A stretch of 64,000 nucleotides of DNA, from positions 1 to 64,000 of the forward strand of contig NZ_KV823444.1 of the NCBI RefSeq assembly GCF_001815935.1. The letters run 5' to 3'. Both the position numbers and the translations under genes were made by a program. Below the pieces are notes generated by a model. That model saw only the letters and a list, made by a program, of their open reading frames with translations, had not been told where the DNA came from and did not search any database. Positions 39,547 to 48,567 of the stretch are shown one piece after another (position 1 is the stretch's first letter; each line of letters starts with the position of its first letter). Source of the DNA: Corynebacterium sp. HMSC04H06. Lineage in GTDB: Bacteria > Actinomycetota > Actinomycetes > Mycobacteriales > Mycobacteriaceae.

Positions 39547-40311
39547 GTGTTTGGAATTGGTAAGAAGGACAAAGAAGGCGGCGCCGTCGACACCGTCACC
39601 CCGGAGGAAGCCGCGGCAAACCTGGAACGGTACGACATCGACCCCGATCACGCCGACAAATGGACGGCCACCCTACTCAAAAGTCTAGATAAGGCCGTCA
39701 AGATCCAGGCCGGCACCATCGTCAAATACGTCGAGTCGGTTAAAAAGCGCAACCCGACTGCCACGCCGGAGCAGCTCCAGGAGATTATCGACAAGCACTT
39801 CCGCAACATCACCACCGGAACGGGCGCGGGCGCCGGCGCGGCTGCCTCTGTCCCGGGCGTCGGCTTTTTCACCGGCGCGGCCGCCATCGGGGCGGATTCG
39901 TTGGTCTTCCTGGAGGCCGCCGCCTGGTACATCCTGGCCTCCGCGCACCTGCGGGGCATCGATGTCAGCAACGAGGAGCAGCGCCGCGCGCTGGTGCTGC
40001 TGGTGCTGACTGGCTCGAAAGGCTCGGCCATCGTCGACACCATCGTCGGCGACCTGGGCCAGGGCGCCAGCCTGTCGAGTGCGGCATCGCTCACGCGTTT
40101 TTCCGCCCCCACCCTGTCCGGGATGAACGCCCGCCTGGGCAAGCTGTTTGCCAAGCAGATCACCAAGCGCTTCAAGTGGGCGTGGGTCTCCAAGCTGATG
40201 CCACTGGGAATCGGCGCGGTGTTGGGCTCGGTGGCCAACCGCAAGCTGGCTCGACAGGTCATCGATCACGCACGCGCCAACCTCGATCCACTGCCCGCTA
40301 TCAACAATTAA
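39547..40311 (+). CDS. EcsC-like protein
   Basis: A 254-aa protein resembling the EcsC family: a helical N-terminal part (ADKWTATLLKSLDKAVKIQ), a glycine/alanine-rich hydrophobic stretch (TGAGAGAAASVPGVGFFTGA, residues about 97-117), FLEAAAWYILASAHLRGID, and a C-terminal amphipathic region KLMPLGIGAVLGSVANRKLA. The Gly-rich segment could insert into the membrane. It starts at GTG with GGAGGAG upstream. The role is unknown; it precedes odhA by 145 nt on the same strand. Confidence 0.75.
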   Translation: MFGIGKKDKEGGAVDTVTPEEAAANLERYDIDPDHADKWTATLLKSLDKAVKIQAGTIVKYVESVKKRNPTATPEQLQEIIDKHFRNITTGTGAGAGAAASVPGVGFFTGAAAIGADSLVFLEAAAWYILASAHLRGIDVSNEEQRRALVLLVLTGSKGSAIVDTIVGDLGQGASLSSAASLTRFSAPTLSGMNARLGKLFAKQITKRFKWAWVSKLMPLGIGAVLGSVANRKLARQVIDHARANLDPLPAINN

Positions 40312-40455
40312 GAAGCGAGATTGTCAGCGCGGTTGCGCCCCGTATCATTGGGAGCGAACCACTTTGCTGGGGGCATTACCCCCGCCGTGGATGTTTACCA
40401 CTAAAGTTGATGTGACTACCCGACAAAGCTAAAGGAAAAGAGGCGAGCACCTGCC

Positions 40456-43400
40456 GTGAGCAAGTCGAATATATTCGGCCCGAACGCGTGGCTGATTGAC
40501 GAACAGTTCCAGCAGTATTCCCAAGATCCATCCTCCGTAGATAAGGAATGGCGGGAGTTTTTCGAGGCCAACGGCGCCCCTAAAAAGTCGGCTGACGCCG
40601 GCAAATCGGGGCCGGCCAAGCCGAAGAAGAACAAGCCGGCTAAGGCGGCCAAGGAATCTGAAGGCACGACTGCCAAGACCAAGCAGAACGTCCGCGAGAC
40701 CGAGGTCTCCAAAAACGTGAAGAAGGCCCAGAAGGAATCCGCCAAGGCCAACACCCCGGCTAAGGAAAAGGCCCCGACCTCACCCCTGGATCGCATCGGC
40801 GCTACCCCCGAACCGGGCCAGAAGCCGCTCAAGGGTACCTTCAAGGCCATCGCCAAGAACATGGACGAGTCGCTGGAGATCCCGACCGCGACCACCGTGC
40901 GCGACATGCCGGTCAAGCTCATGTGGGAAAACCGCTCCATGATCAACGACCACCTCAAGCGCACCCGCGGTGGCAAGATCTCCTTTACTCACATCATCGG
41001 CTACGCACTGGTCAAGGCCACGCAGATCCACCCGGCCATGAACGTGCGCTACGAGGTTTCCGACGGCAAGCCGACCGTCGTCCAGCCCGAGCACATCAAC
41101 CTGGGTCTGGCCATCGACCTGCCGCAGAAGGATGGCTCCCGCGCGCTGGTCGTCGCCGCCATCAAGGAATGTGAAAACAAGGGCTTTGCCGAGTTCGTCG
41201 ACGCCTACGAGGACATCGTCACCCGTTCCCGCAACGGCAAGCTGACGATGGACGACTTCTCCGGCGTGACCATCAACCTGACGAACCCGGGCGGCATCGG
41301 CACTCGCCACTCCATCGCCCGCCTGACCAAGGGCTCCGGCTCCATCATCGGCGTGGGCTCCATGGACTACCCGGCCGAGTTCGCCGGCGCCTCCGCGGAC
41401 CGCCTGGCGGACCTGGGCGTGGGCCGCCTGGTCACCCTGACCTCCACCTACGACCACCGCGTCATCCAGGGTGCCGAGTCCGGCGAGTTCCTGCGCACCA
41501 TCGGCCAGCTGCTGGTCGACGACAAGTTCTGGGACGAGCTCTTCGCCGAGATGGGCGTTCCCTACCAGCCGTTCCGCTGGGCCCAGGACGTGCCGAACTC
41601 CGGCGTGGACAAGAACACCCGCGTCATGCAGCTCATCGAGGCCTACCGCTCCCGCGGACACCTGCTGGCCGACGTCAACCCGCTGGGCTGGCACCAGCCG
41701 GGTCTGCCGTCGCCGGATCACCGCGACCTGGACATGGCCACCCACGGCCTGACCATCTGGGACCTGGATCGCACCTTCAACGTCGGCGGTTTCGGTGGCA
41801 AGGAATCCATGACGCTGCGCGAGGTCCTGTCCCGCTTGCGTTCGGCCTACACCCTGAAGGTCGGCTCCGAGTACGCCCACATCCTCGATCGCGACGAGCG
41901 CAGCTGGCTGCAGGATCGCCTCGAAGACGGCATGCCCAAGCCGACCAACGCCGAGCAGAAGTACATCCTGCAGAAGGTCAACGCCGCCGAGGCTTTCGAG
42001 AACTTCCTGCAGACCAAGTACGTCGGCCAGAAGCGCTTCTCCCTGGAGGGCGCCGAGTCTCTCATCCCGCTGATGGACTCCATCATCGACACCGCCGCCG
42101 GCCAGGGCCTGGACGAGGTCGTCATCGGCATGCCGCACCGCGGCCGCCTGAACGTCCTGTTCAACATCGTGGGCAAGCCGCTGGCCGAGCTCTTCGAAGA
42201 GTTCGACGGTAACTACCGCGGCGGCCAGCTGGGTGGCTCCGGCGACGTCAAGTACCACCTGGGCGCCAGCGGCGAGCACCTCCAGATGTTCGGCGACGGC
42301 GAGATTAAGGTCTCCCTGACCGCCAACCCGTCCCACCTGGAGGCCGTCGACCCGGTACTGGTTGGCATGGCCCGCGCCAAGCAGGACATCATCGACCAGG
42401 GCGACGAGGGTTACTCCGTCGTCCCGCTGATGCTGCACGGCGATGCCTCCTTCACCGGCCTGGGCGTCGTCCAGGAGACCATCAACCTGTCCAACCTGCG
42501 CGGCTACACCGTCGGCGGCACCATCCACATCGTGGTCAACAACCAGATCGGTTTCACCACCACCCCGGATTCCGGTCGCTCGACCCACTACGCCACGGAC
42601 CTGGCCAAGGGCTTCGACTGCCCGGTCTTCCACGTCAACGGCGACGACCCAGAGGCCGTCGTCTGGGTCGGCCAGCTGGCTACCGAGTACCGCCGCCAGT
42701 TCGGCAAGGACGTTTTCATCGACCTGCTGTGCTACCGCCTGCGCGGCCACAACGAGGCCGACGACCCGTCGATGACCCAGCCGGTCCTCTACGACCTCAT
42801 CAACGACCACAAGGGCGTGCGCGAGTCCTACACCGAGGACCTTATCGGCCGTGGCGACCTCTCGGCGGAGGACGCCGAGGCCGCCGCCCGCGACTTCCAC
42901 GACCAGATGGAATCCGTGTTCACCGAGGTCAAGGAAGCCGAAAAGACCGGCCCGCAGGAGCAGACCGGCATCACCTCCTCCCAGGAGCTGACCCGGGGTC
43001 TGGACACCTCCATCACCGCCGAGGAGATGAACGAGCTGGGCCAGGCCTTCGTCAACCCGCCGGAGGGCTTCGACCTGCACAAGCGCGTGTCCAAGGTAGC
43101 CAAGGAGCGCGCCAAGACCGCCCAGGAAGGCGGCATCGACTGGGCCTGGGGCGAGCTGCTTGCCTTCGGCTCACTGGCTAACTCCGGCAAGGTCATTCGC
43201 ATCGCCGGTGAGGATACCCGCCGCGGTACCTTCACCCAGCGCCACGCGGTCCTGTTCGACCCGGAAACCGGCGAGGAGTACAACCCGCTCAACCACGTGG
43301 CCGACGCCAAGGGCAATGGCGGCAAGTTCCTCATCTACAACTCCGCCCTGACCGAGTACGCCGGCATGGGCTTCGAGTACGGCTATTCTCTGGGCAACCA

Positions 43401-44199
43401 GGATGCCCTGGTAGCCTGGGAAGCCCAGTTCGGCGACTTCGCCAACGGCGCGCAGACCATCATCGATGAGTACGTCGCCTCCGGCGAGGCCAAGTGGGGC
43501 CAGACCTCCTCGCTCGTGCTACTGCTGCCGCACGGCTACGAGGGCCAGGGCCCGGACCACTCCTCCGCCCGTATCGAGCGCTACCTGCAGCTGTGCGCCG
43601 AGGGCTCGATGACCGTGGCCCAGCCGACCACCCCGGCCAACCACTTCCACCTGCTGCGCCGCCAGGCACTCGGCACGATGAAGCGCCCGCTGGTCGTCTT
43701 CACCCCGAAGTCCATGCTGCGTAACAAGCAGGCCACCTCGGCCGTGGAGGACTTCACCGAGGTGACCTCCTTCCGCTCGGTCATCAACGACCCGAACCAG
43801 GTGGATCACAACGGCAAGGTAGTCGGCGACCCGGACAAGGTTAAGACCATCATGCTCTGCTCCGGCAAGATCTACTACGACCTGGAGAAGAAGCGCGAGA
43901 AGGACGGCCGCGACGACGTCGCCATCGTGCGCGTCGAGATGCTGCACCCGATCCCGTTCAACCGCCTGCGCGAGGCCTTCGAGTCCTACCCGAACGCCAC
44001 CCAGGTGCGCTTCGTCCAGGACGAGCCGGCCAACCAGGGTCCGTGGCCGTTCTACAACGAGCACCTGCGCGAGCTGATTCCGGACATGCCGGAATTGGTC
44101 CGCGTGTCCCGCCGCGCGCAGTCCTCGACTGCCACCGGCGTGTCCAAGGTCCACCAGCTCGAGCAGAAGAACCTGCTCGATGAGGCCTTCGACGTCTAG
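40456..44199 (+). CDS. odhA: 2-oxoglutarate dehydrogenase E1 with fused E2 domain (OdhA/Kgd)
   Basis: The actinobacterial fusion that decarboxylates 2-oxoglutarate and passes the succinyl group on, in complex with AceF and Lpd. It is 1247 aa. The N-terminal segment FGPNAWLIDEQFQQY comes first, then a Lys/Ala/Pro-rich linker (about 35-110). An E2-type acyltransferase domain (about 115-350) has DHRVIQG (residue 333) in place of the classical HxxxDG. A large thiamine-diphosphate E1 part follows, with GMPHRGRLNVLFN and GDASFTGLGVVQE. It lacks a lipoyl domain, as expected. It starts at GTG and is followed by a strong terminator. OdhI control is known for the family. Confidence 0.97.
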   Translation: MSKSNIFGPNAWLIDEQFQQYSQDPSSVDKEWREFFEANGAPKKSADAGKSGPAKPKKNKPAKAAKESEGTTAKTKQNVRETEVSKNVKKAQKESAKANTPAKEKAPTSPLDRIGATPEPGQKPLKGTFKAIAKNMDESLEIPTATTVRDMPVKLMWENRSMINDHLKRTRGGKISFTHIIGYALVKATQIHPAMNVRYEVSDGKPTVVQPEHINLGLAIDLPQKDGSRALVVAAIKECENKGFAEFVDAYEDIVTRSRNGKLTMDDFSGVTINLTNPGGIGTRHSIARLTKGSGSIIGVGSMDYPAEFAGASADRLADLGVGRLVTLTSTYDHRVIQGAESGEFLRTIGQLLVDDKFWDELFAEMGVPYQPFRWAQDVPNSGVDKNTRVMQLIEAYRSRGHLLADVNPLGWHQPGLPSPDHRDLDMATHGLTIWDLDRTFNVGGFGGKESMTLREVLSRLRSAYTLKVGSEYAHILDRDERSWLQDRLEDGMPKPTNAEQKYILQKVNAAEAFENFLQTKYVGQKRFSLEGAESLIPLMDSIIDTAAGQGLDEVVIGMPHRGRLNVLFNIVGKPLAELFEEFDGNYRGGQLGGSGDVKYHLGASGEHLQMFGDGEIKVSLTANPSHLEAVDPVLVGMARAKQDIIDQGDEGYSVVPLMLHGDASFTGLGVVQETINLSNLRGYTVGGTIHIVVNNQIGFTTTPDSGRSTHYATDLAKGFDCPVFHVNGDDPEAVVWVGQLATEYRRQFGKDVFIDLLCYRLRGHNEADDPSMTQPVLYDLINDHKGVRESYTEDLIGRGDLSAEDAEAAARDFHDQMESVFTEVKEAEKTGPQEQTGITSSQELTRGLDTSITAEEMNELGQAFVNPPEGFDLHKRVSKVAKERAKTAQEGGIDWAWGELLAFGSLANSGKVIRIAGEDTRRGTFTQRHAVLFDPETGEEYNPLNHVADAKGNGGKFLIYNSALTEYAGMGFEYGYSLGNQDALVAWEAQFGDFANGAQTIIDEYVASGEAKWGQTSSLVLLLPHGYEGQGPDHSSARIERYLQLCAEGSMTVAQPTTPANHFHLLRRQALGTMKRPLVVFTPKSMLRNKQATSAVEDFTEVTSFRSVINDPNQVDHNGKVVGDPDKVKTIMLCSGKIYYDLEKKREKDGRDDVAIVRVEMLHPIPFNRLREAFESYPNATQVRFVQDEPANQGPWPFYNEHLRELIPDMPELVRVSRRAQSSTATGVSKVHQLEQKNLLDEAFDV

Positions 44200-44224
44200 A
44201 CCGCGCTCAAGGCACGCCAACTAG

Positions 44225-44271
44225 CCGGCCCGCTGCCCTCCCTCAGTCAGGGAGGCGGCGGGTCGGTTTTT
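44225..44271 (+). terminator. Terminator of odhA
   Basis: The stem CCGGCCCGCTGCCCTCCCT / AGGGAGGCGGCGGGTCGG, with G-T pairs and one bulge, has a 5-nt loop and ends in TTTTT. Confidence 0.92.
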
Positions 44272-44285
44272 ATCTCTGGGCGGGC

Positions 44286-45332
44286 CTACCGGGGCGGTAT
44301 CCACACCGTCTTTCCGCGCACCCGGGCCATCCTGCCCCGCGATGCCGGCCCACCGCGCCCCGCGTCATCGTTCGCGCCGTTGTGGTGCGGGCACAAGGTC
44401 ACCAGGTTGTCCATGTTGGTCGGCCCTCCCCGCTCCCAGGGTCTCATGTGGTGTATCTGGCACTCGTCGCCGCCGACCAGGCAGTCCGGCCAGGCGCAGA
44501 CCGGGTTTTCCATCAGCGCCAGGCGCCGCTGCTTGTCGGAGGCAAATCGCTCGATGCGGTAGAGGTTCACCGGCCCGCGCACCGGGTCCACCAAGCCGAC
44601 GAAGCCGAACTCGCTGAGCTTGCGGCGCACCAGCTCGGCGCCGCTGATGATGGCGCCGTTGGTCAGCTGGACGGTGATGTCTTCGGCGCCGGTGGTGCCT
44701 TCGGCGCCGAAGGGGGCATCGCTAAGCAGGCGGCCGAAGTCGCTGATGTCCATGACCGCGTTGGTGGTCGCGGGCGTGGCCGCCCCGCCTCCGCCTAGAA
44801 GGGCGGCCCGGGCGTCGTCGACCGAGTCGATATTGGCGTGCAGATCCGCGATGAACGCCGAGTCCGCGGTAATCTTCCACGACCACAGTCCGTCCTTGCC
44901 GCGGCGCATCTCGACGCCGGGCGTGCGGGTCGGGCTCGGGTTGGCCTCGCGCACCTTCCGGCGAGCGATGCGCCCCATCGCCTCCTCGTCCGCCGCAATG
45001 CCCGCGAGCTCCTCGAAGATGCGCCAGGCGTCGTCCTGCTTGCGGGCGCGCCCGACGTGGTAGGCAATCACCAGCAGCACTGCCAGGTCGTGGCCAATCC
45101 GCCGCGCGGCGGCTAGGGCGCGGCGTTGGCGGCCGTGGTAGCGGGTCGCCCCGAAAAAGAGGTCGCGCACTCCCAGCAGCTCTTCGGCGCCGGCGCGCGT
45201 GGCCCCGGCGTGCTTTACGAGGTCGTCGGTACTGGCGCCGCGGACCTCCTCCAGCAGGTCGATGCCCGTCGCCCGCGCCCCGAAATACGCCCGCGTGCGT
45301 TCTAAACGGTCTGGATCAAATTCTGTGTACAT
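44286..45332 (-). CDS. DUF222/HNH endonuclease-domain protein
   Basis: A 348-aa member of the actinobacterial 13E12-like group: an N-terminal DUF222-type region and a C-terminal HNH nuclease (CAWPDCLVGGDECQIHHMRPWERGG then TNMDNLVTLCPHHN, residues about 275-320) with two zinc-type CxxC/CxxH pairs. These genes are numerous and often strain-variable. The ATG at 45332 has GGAGG only one base away, so the exact start is uncertain; an in-frame GTG lies at 45371. Two perfect DnaA-box-like sequences lie just upstream. Confidence 0.85.
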   Translation of the reverse strand: MYTEFDPDRLERTRAYFGARATGIDLLEEVRGASTDDLVKHAGATRAGAEELLGVRDLFFGATRYHGRQRRALAAARRIGHDLAVLLVIAYHVGRARKQDDAWRIFEELAGIAADEEAMGRIARRKVREANPSPTRTPGVEMRRGKDGLWSWKITADSAFIADLHANIDSVDDARAALLGGGGAATPATTNAVMDISDFGRLLSDAPFGAEGTTGAEDITVQLTNGAIISGAELVRRKLSEFGFVGLVDPVRGPVNLYRIERFASDKQRRLALMENPVCAWPDCLVGGDECQIHHMRPWERGGPTNMDNLVTLCPHHNGANDDAGRGGPASRGRMARVRGKTVWIPPR

Positions 45333-45383
45333 GCCTCCACAACAGCAGCCGACGCCGCCGCGCTCAACCACGCGCAGCGGCAG

Positions 45384-45442
45384 CCTGTGGATAACTGGCC
45401 CAAAATATATGCGGGCGCATAGACCGCGGGGTTATCCACAGG
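45384..45442. repeat. Converging pair of perfect DnaA-box sequences
   Basis: CCTGTGGATAAC (45384-45395) and GTTATCCACAGG (45431-45442) are exact 12-bp reverse complements, each holding the consensus DnaA box TTATCCACA. The 35-nt spacer is AT-rich at its left (AAAATATAT) and contains another inverted repeat, TATGCG-GG-CGCATA (45408-45421). Confidence 0.85.
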
Positions 45443-45480
45443 CCAAGGCGCTATTGACCGGCGCACCATCTACCAGCGCG

Positions 45481-46185
45481 CTATTCTTCGGTGGAATCCG
45501 AGTCGCTGTTGGCCTCCAACTCGCCTTCGGGGACGCTGTTCTGGCTCCAGCGGGCAACGACCTTCTCGATGTCGCCGTCGCCGGACTCGACTTCCTCGAC
45601 CAGCTCGTTGATGTCCTGCTCGATGAGGAACCTCGACAACGAGCCCAGCATCTCCTTTTCCTCTCGGTCCAAAAGGCCCTTCGTGAAGATGGGGCTGTAG
45701 TTCTGGGGCAGCTCGCTGGCGGGGCTCGCGCTGCAGCCCTGGGCGGTGGACGGGTCGACGGTGGTCAGCGTGGTGGGCAGCGATTCCATCATCGCGATAT
45801 GGGTTTGCCCGTTGCGGTCCTCGTGTCGGCTGGCCTCGCCGGCGCTGAAGTCTTGCTCCATCTCCCGGGCGCGGTCGGGGTCGAGAGCGAAGAGGGCGTC
45901 GCCGGTACAGGCGGCCCAGAAATTACCGTCCTCGCCCATCTTTTCCACCAGCGAGGAACCGGCCGTGTTGTCCTCAACGACCAGCTCGGCGCTGCGGTCG
46001 TTGCGGGCGAAGGCCTGCTTGAAGATCTCGGCGACGACCTTGCCCTCCGTGTCCTGCGAATCCACCAGAATGCGGATGTCCCCGTCCTCCCGCGGGTCGG
46101 CGGAGCTGCCGGGTTCGGCCTCCGCGCACCCGCTCAAGGCCACCGCCGCGGCGACGAGGCAGGCGGCACCGGCTTGCACACGCAT
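45481..46185 (-). CDS. Lipoprotein, OpuAC-like substrate-binding protein
   Basis: A 234-aa exported lipoprotein. The signal MRVQAGAACLVAAAVALSGC has an LSGC lipobox, so the mature protein starts at Cys20. The mature N-terminus, DIRILVDSQDTEGKVVAEIF, resembles glycine-betaine/choline-binding proteins (OpuAC/ProX), followed by a shorter alpha/beta body. No ABC transporter genes adjoin, so it is an orphan binding protein. GGGAGGAG precedes the ATG. Confidence 0.8.
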   Translation of the reverse strand: MRVQAGAACLVAAAVALSGCAEAEPGSSADPREDGDIRILVDSQDTEGKVVAEIFKQAFARNDRSAELVVEDNTAGSSLVEKMGEDGNFWAACTGDALFALDPDRAREMEQDFSAGEASRHEDRNGQTHIAMMESLPTTLTTVDPSTAQGCSASPASELPQNYSPIFTKGLLDREEKEMLGSLSRFLIEQDINELVEEVESGDGDIEKVVARWSQNSVPEGELEANSDSDSTEE

Positions 46186-46279
46186 CGAGTCTCCTCCCAA
46201 CGTTGAAATTCCCTGTCATCTTACACCGCTTGCCCCGAGGTGTATTTTTCCCAGCCCGGTTACTACGATGGTTCATGAT

Positions 46280-47416
46280 ATGACTAGTGCACTAACCGAA
46301 TCCGCTGTCCGCAGCGCGCTCTCCCGCGTAGAAGATCCCGAAATCGGGCGCCCGATTACTGAACTCGACATGGTCAAGTCCATTGCCATCGACGGCAACG
46401 ACGTCGCCGTGGAAATCTACCTGACCATCGCCGGCTGCCCGATGAAAAACACCATCCAGTCCAACACCCAGGCGGCGTTGGAGGACATCGACGGCGTCGG
46501 CGACGTCACCGTGACGCTGGACGCGATGAACGACGAGCAGCGCCTCGCGCTGAAAGAGAAACTCCGCGGCGGCAAAGCCGAGCCGGAGATCCCGTTTGCG
46601 AAGCCCGATTCGACCACCCGCGTCTTCGCGGTGGCGTCGGGCAAGGGCGGCGTGGGCAAGTCGTCGGTTACCGTCAACCTGGCCTCCGCCCTGCAGCGCA
46701 AGGGCCTCAAGGTGGGCATTATCGATGCCGACATCTACGGCCACTCCGTCCCCGGCCTGCTGGGCTCCACCGCGGGCCCCACCGTGCTGGACGAAGAGAT
46801 GCTGCTGCCGCCCATCGCGCACGATATTAAGCACATCTCCATCGGGCAGTTCGTCGAGGGCAACGCGCCCGTCGTCTGGCGCGGGCCGATGCTCCACCGC
46901 GCCCTCCAGCAGTTCTTGGTCGACGTCTTCTGGGGCGACCTAGACGTGCTACTGCTGGACCTGCCGCCCGGCACCGGCGATGTCGCGCTCTCGGTGGCCC
47001 AGCTCATCCCCAACGCCGAGCTGCTTATCGTCACCACCCCGCAGGCCGCGGCCGCGGAGGTCGCCGAGCGCGCCGGCTCCATCTCCCAGCAGACGCGCCA
47101 GCGCGTGGCCGGCGTCATCGAGAACATGGGCGCGATGGTAATGCCGGACGGCACCACCATGGATATCTTCGGCAGCGGCGGCGGCCAGATCGTCGCCGAC
47201 CGGCTGAGCACCCTTCTGGGCCACGAGGTCCCGCTACTGGGCCAGATCCCGCTGGATCCGGCGCTGCGCACCGGGGGCGATGCCGGCGTACCCATCCTCG
47301 AGCAGGCCGCAGACTCGGCCGCAGCGCAGGCCGTTGCCTCCATCGCGGACAAGATCGCGGTGCGCAAGGATTCCCTGGCCGGCAAGCCGCTCGGCCTGGG
47401 CGTTACCCGCCACTAG
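46280..47416 (+). CDS. mrp: Mrp/NBP35-family Fe-S cluster carrier ATPase
   Basis: A 378-aa P-loop protein that carries and delivers Fe-S clusters. It has an N-terminal DUF59/MIP18 domain (1-95: VEDPEIGRPITELDMV, IAGCPMKNTI), the deviant Walker A SGKGGVGKSS (near residue 117), Walker B LLLDLPPGTGD and ENMGAMV. The usual C-terminal CxxC bridge is absent: the motif after ENMGAMV reads MPDGTT, without cysteines. A MVHD extension four codons upstream (46268) is possible. The open frame continues further upstream but is not coding. It is convergent with tatB. Confidence 0.94.
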   Translation: MTSALTESAVRSALSRVEDPEIGRPITELDMVKSIAIDGNDVAVEIYLTIAGCPMKNTIQSNTQAALEDIDGVGDVTVTLDAMNDEQRLALKEKLRGGKAEPEIPFAKPDSTTRVFAVASGKGGVGKSSVTVNLASALQRKGLKVGIIDADIYGHSVPGLLGSTAGPTVLDEEMLLPPIAHDIKHISIGQFVEGNAPVVWRGPMLHRALQQFLVDVFWGDLDVLLLDLPPGTGDVALSVAQLIPNAELLIVTTPQAAAAEVAERAGSISQQTRQRVAGVIENMGAMVMPDGTTMDIFGSGGGQIVADRLSTLLGHEVPLLGQIPLDPALRTGGDAGVPILEQAADSAAAQAVASIADKIAVRKDSLAGKPLGLGVTRH

Positions 47417-47429
47417 GCGCCACTAGGCG

Positions 47430-48005
47430 CTAGCTGATATCCGACCAGCTAAAGCCCGACGGCTGGTCGGGGTGGGGTTCGTCGCGGCGCTGCCCGGCCT
47501 GCTGCGGCTTAGCCTGCCGTGGCTGAGCCTGCGGTTGCTGCTCAGCCTGCGTCGCGGGGGTGGCATCGGCAGCATAAATCTGCGAATAGTCGAAGCCCTG
47601 CGTGGCCGCCGCGGTGTTGGTCTCGCGCGGCTGGTCGGTGTACGGGCTGTAGCTTTCCTCGCGCTGCTCGACCTTCGCAGCCGGCTCGTCTAAGAACTTC
47701 TTCGGGTTGAAGTCGTCCCAGGCGCTGTCATCGCCGTCGAAAAGCGCCTTGGTCAGAACGCCGCGGGGTCCGAGCCGTCCCCACTCCATGGCCTGGTTGA
47801 GCGGCCCACGCAGGTCGTCGAATTCCTTGGAGAACTCCCCCACCTCGCCGTTGAGCTCGGCCTTGGCGTTATTGATCGCCCGCCGAGCGGCGAAGATCGC
47901 GGCGCGCACGTCCTGGAGCACCCCGGGCAGCCGCTCTGGGCCGATGACGACGACGGCGATCAGCACGATCACCACGATCTCGGTAACGCCTAAATTCGAA
48001 AACAC
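47430..48005 (-). CDS. tatB: Sec-independent protein translocase TatB
   Basis: A 191-aa TatB. A short N-terminus (MFSNLGVTE) is followed by one transmembrane helix (IVVIVLIAVVVIG) and the conserved PERLPGVLQDVRAAIF amphipathic helix. The C-terminal half is an extended Gln/Pro/Ala-rich tail ending in FSWSDIS. It belongs to the twin-arginine export machinery. It follows cseE after five bases, as in mycobacteria where htrA lies between; htrA is missing here. Confidence 0.94.
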   Translation of the reverse strand: MFSNLGVTEIVVIVLIAVVVIGPERLPGVLQDVRAAIFAARRAINNAKAELNGEVGEFSKEFDDLRGPLNQAMEWGRLGPRGVLTKALFDGDDSAWDDFNPKKFLDEPAAKVEQREESYSPYTDQPRETNTAAATQGFDYSQIYAADATPATQAEQQPQAQPRQAKPQQAGQRRDEPHPDQPSGFSWSDIS

Positions 48006-48010
48006 GTGAC

Positions 48011-48508
48011 TTATTCTAGTCTTTCTCCGCGGCCCTGGTTGTGCCTGATCGCCCGCACCATCATCTCCAGCCGGTCAAACAGATCCTGCTCGGGGCGGTA
48101 GGCCGGCGTGGAGGCGTCCGGCCCCGGCCCCACCGCGGAGCTCGCGATGCTGGTCAGCTTATCCACCAGCGAATGAGGTGCGCGCACCTGGTGGTCGACG
48201 TTGCACATGCGCACCCATTCCGACGCACCGCGCTGCACGTGGACCTCGCGGCGGCACTCGGCGCAGTGGACCAGGTGCACGCGCACGCGGTGGGCTGCCT
48301 TGCGCTCCATCTCGCCATCAACGAAGGCCACGACGGCCTCGGGGCCCAAGTGCCCGATGGTGTCCATGCGGCGCGCCCGCGCCTTAGCCTTGTCGCGGAT
48401 CTTGCGGGCCCGCGCAATCCCAGCCGCGCCCGCCGAACCCGCCGAGCCGACAGCTCCGGCCGAGCCAGCCGAGCTCAGCGAAGAAAAGCGCGATACCTGC
48501 GGGTGCAC
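48011..48508 (-). CDS. cseE: Anti-sigma-E factor CseE
   Basis: A 165-aa zinc-type anti-sigma factor of SigE. The ZAS motif is HLVHCAECRREV with the upstream His (HRVRVHLVHCAEC, near residue 80). An unusual Ser/Ala/Gly-rich N-terminal repeat (FSSLSSAGSAGAVGSAGSAG, residues 8-27) comes before the domain. The GTG at 48508 is well supported by AAAGGAGG eight bases upstream. It sits between sigE (upstream, 59-nt gap) and tatB. Confidence 0.9.
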   Translation of the reverse strand: MHPQVSRFSSLSSAGSAGAVGSAGSAGAAGIARARKIRDKAKARARRMDTIGHLGPEAVVAFVDGEMERKAAHRVRVHLVHCAECRREVHVQRGASEWVRMCNVDHQVRAPHSLVDKLTSIASSAVGPGPDASTPAYRPEQDLFDRLEMMVRAIRHNQGRGERLE

Positions 48509-48567
48509 AGCTGTGGCCTCCTTTCAGCCCCGAAGTACTAGTCCTAACAACAGCCTAGGGAATTTTT

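Noticed and set aside
45384..45442. Chromosome origin (oriC)
   Set aside because: Only two DnaA boxes, and no dnaA/dnaN/recF or other origin genes nearby.
45746..46267. In-frame upstream extension of mrp
   Set aside because: It lies opposite the lipoprotein gene, lacks similarity to Mrp, and crosses that gene's promoter.
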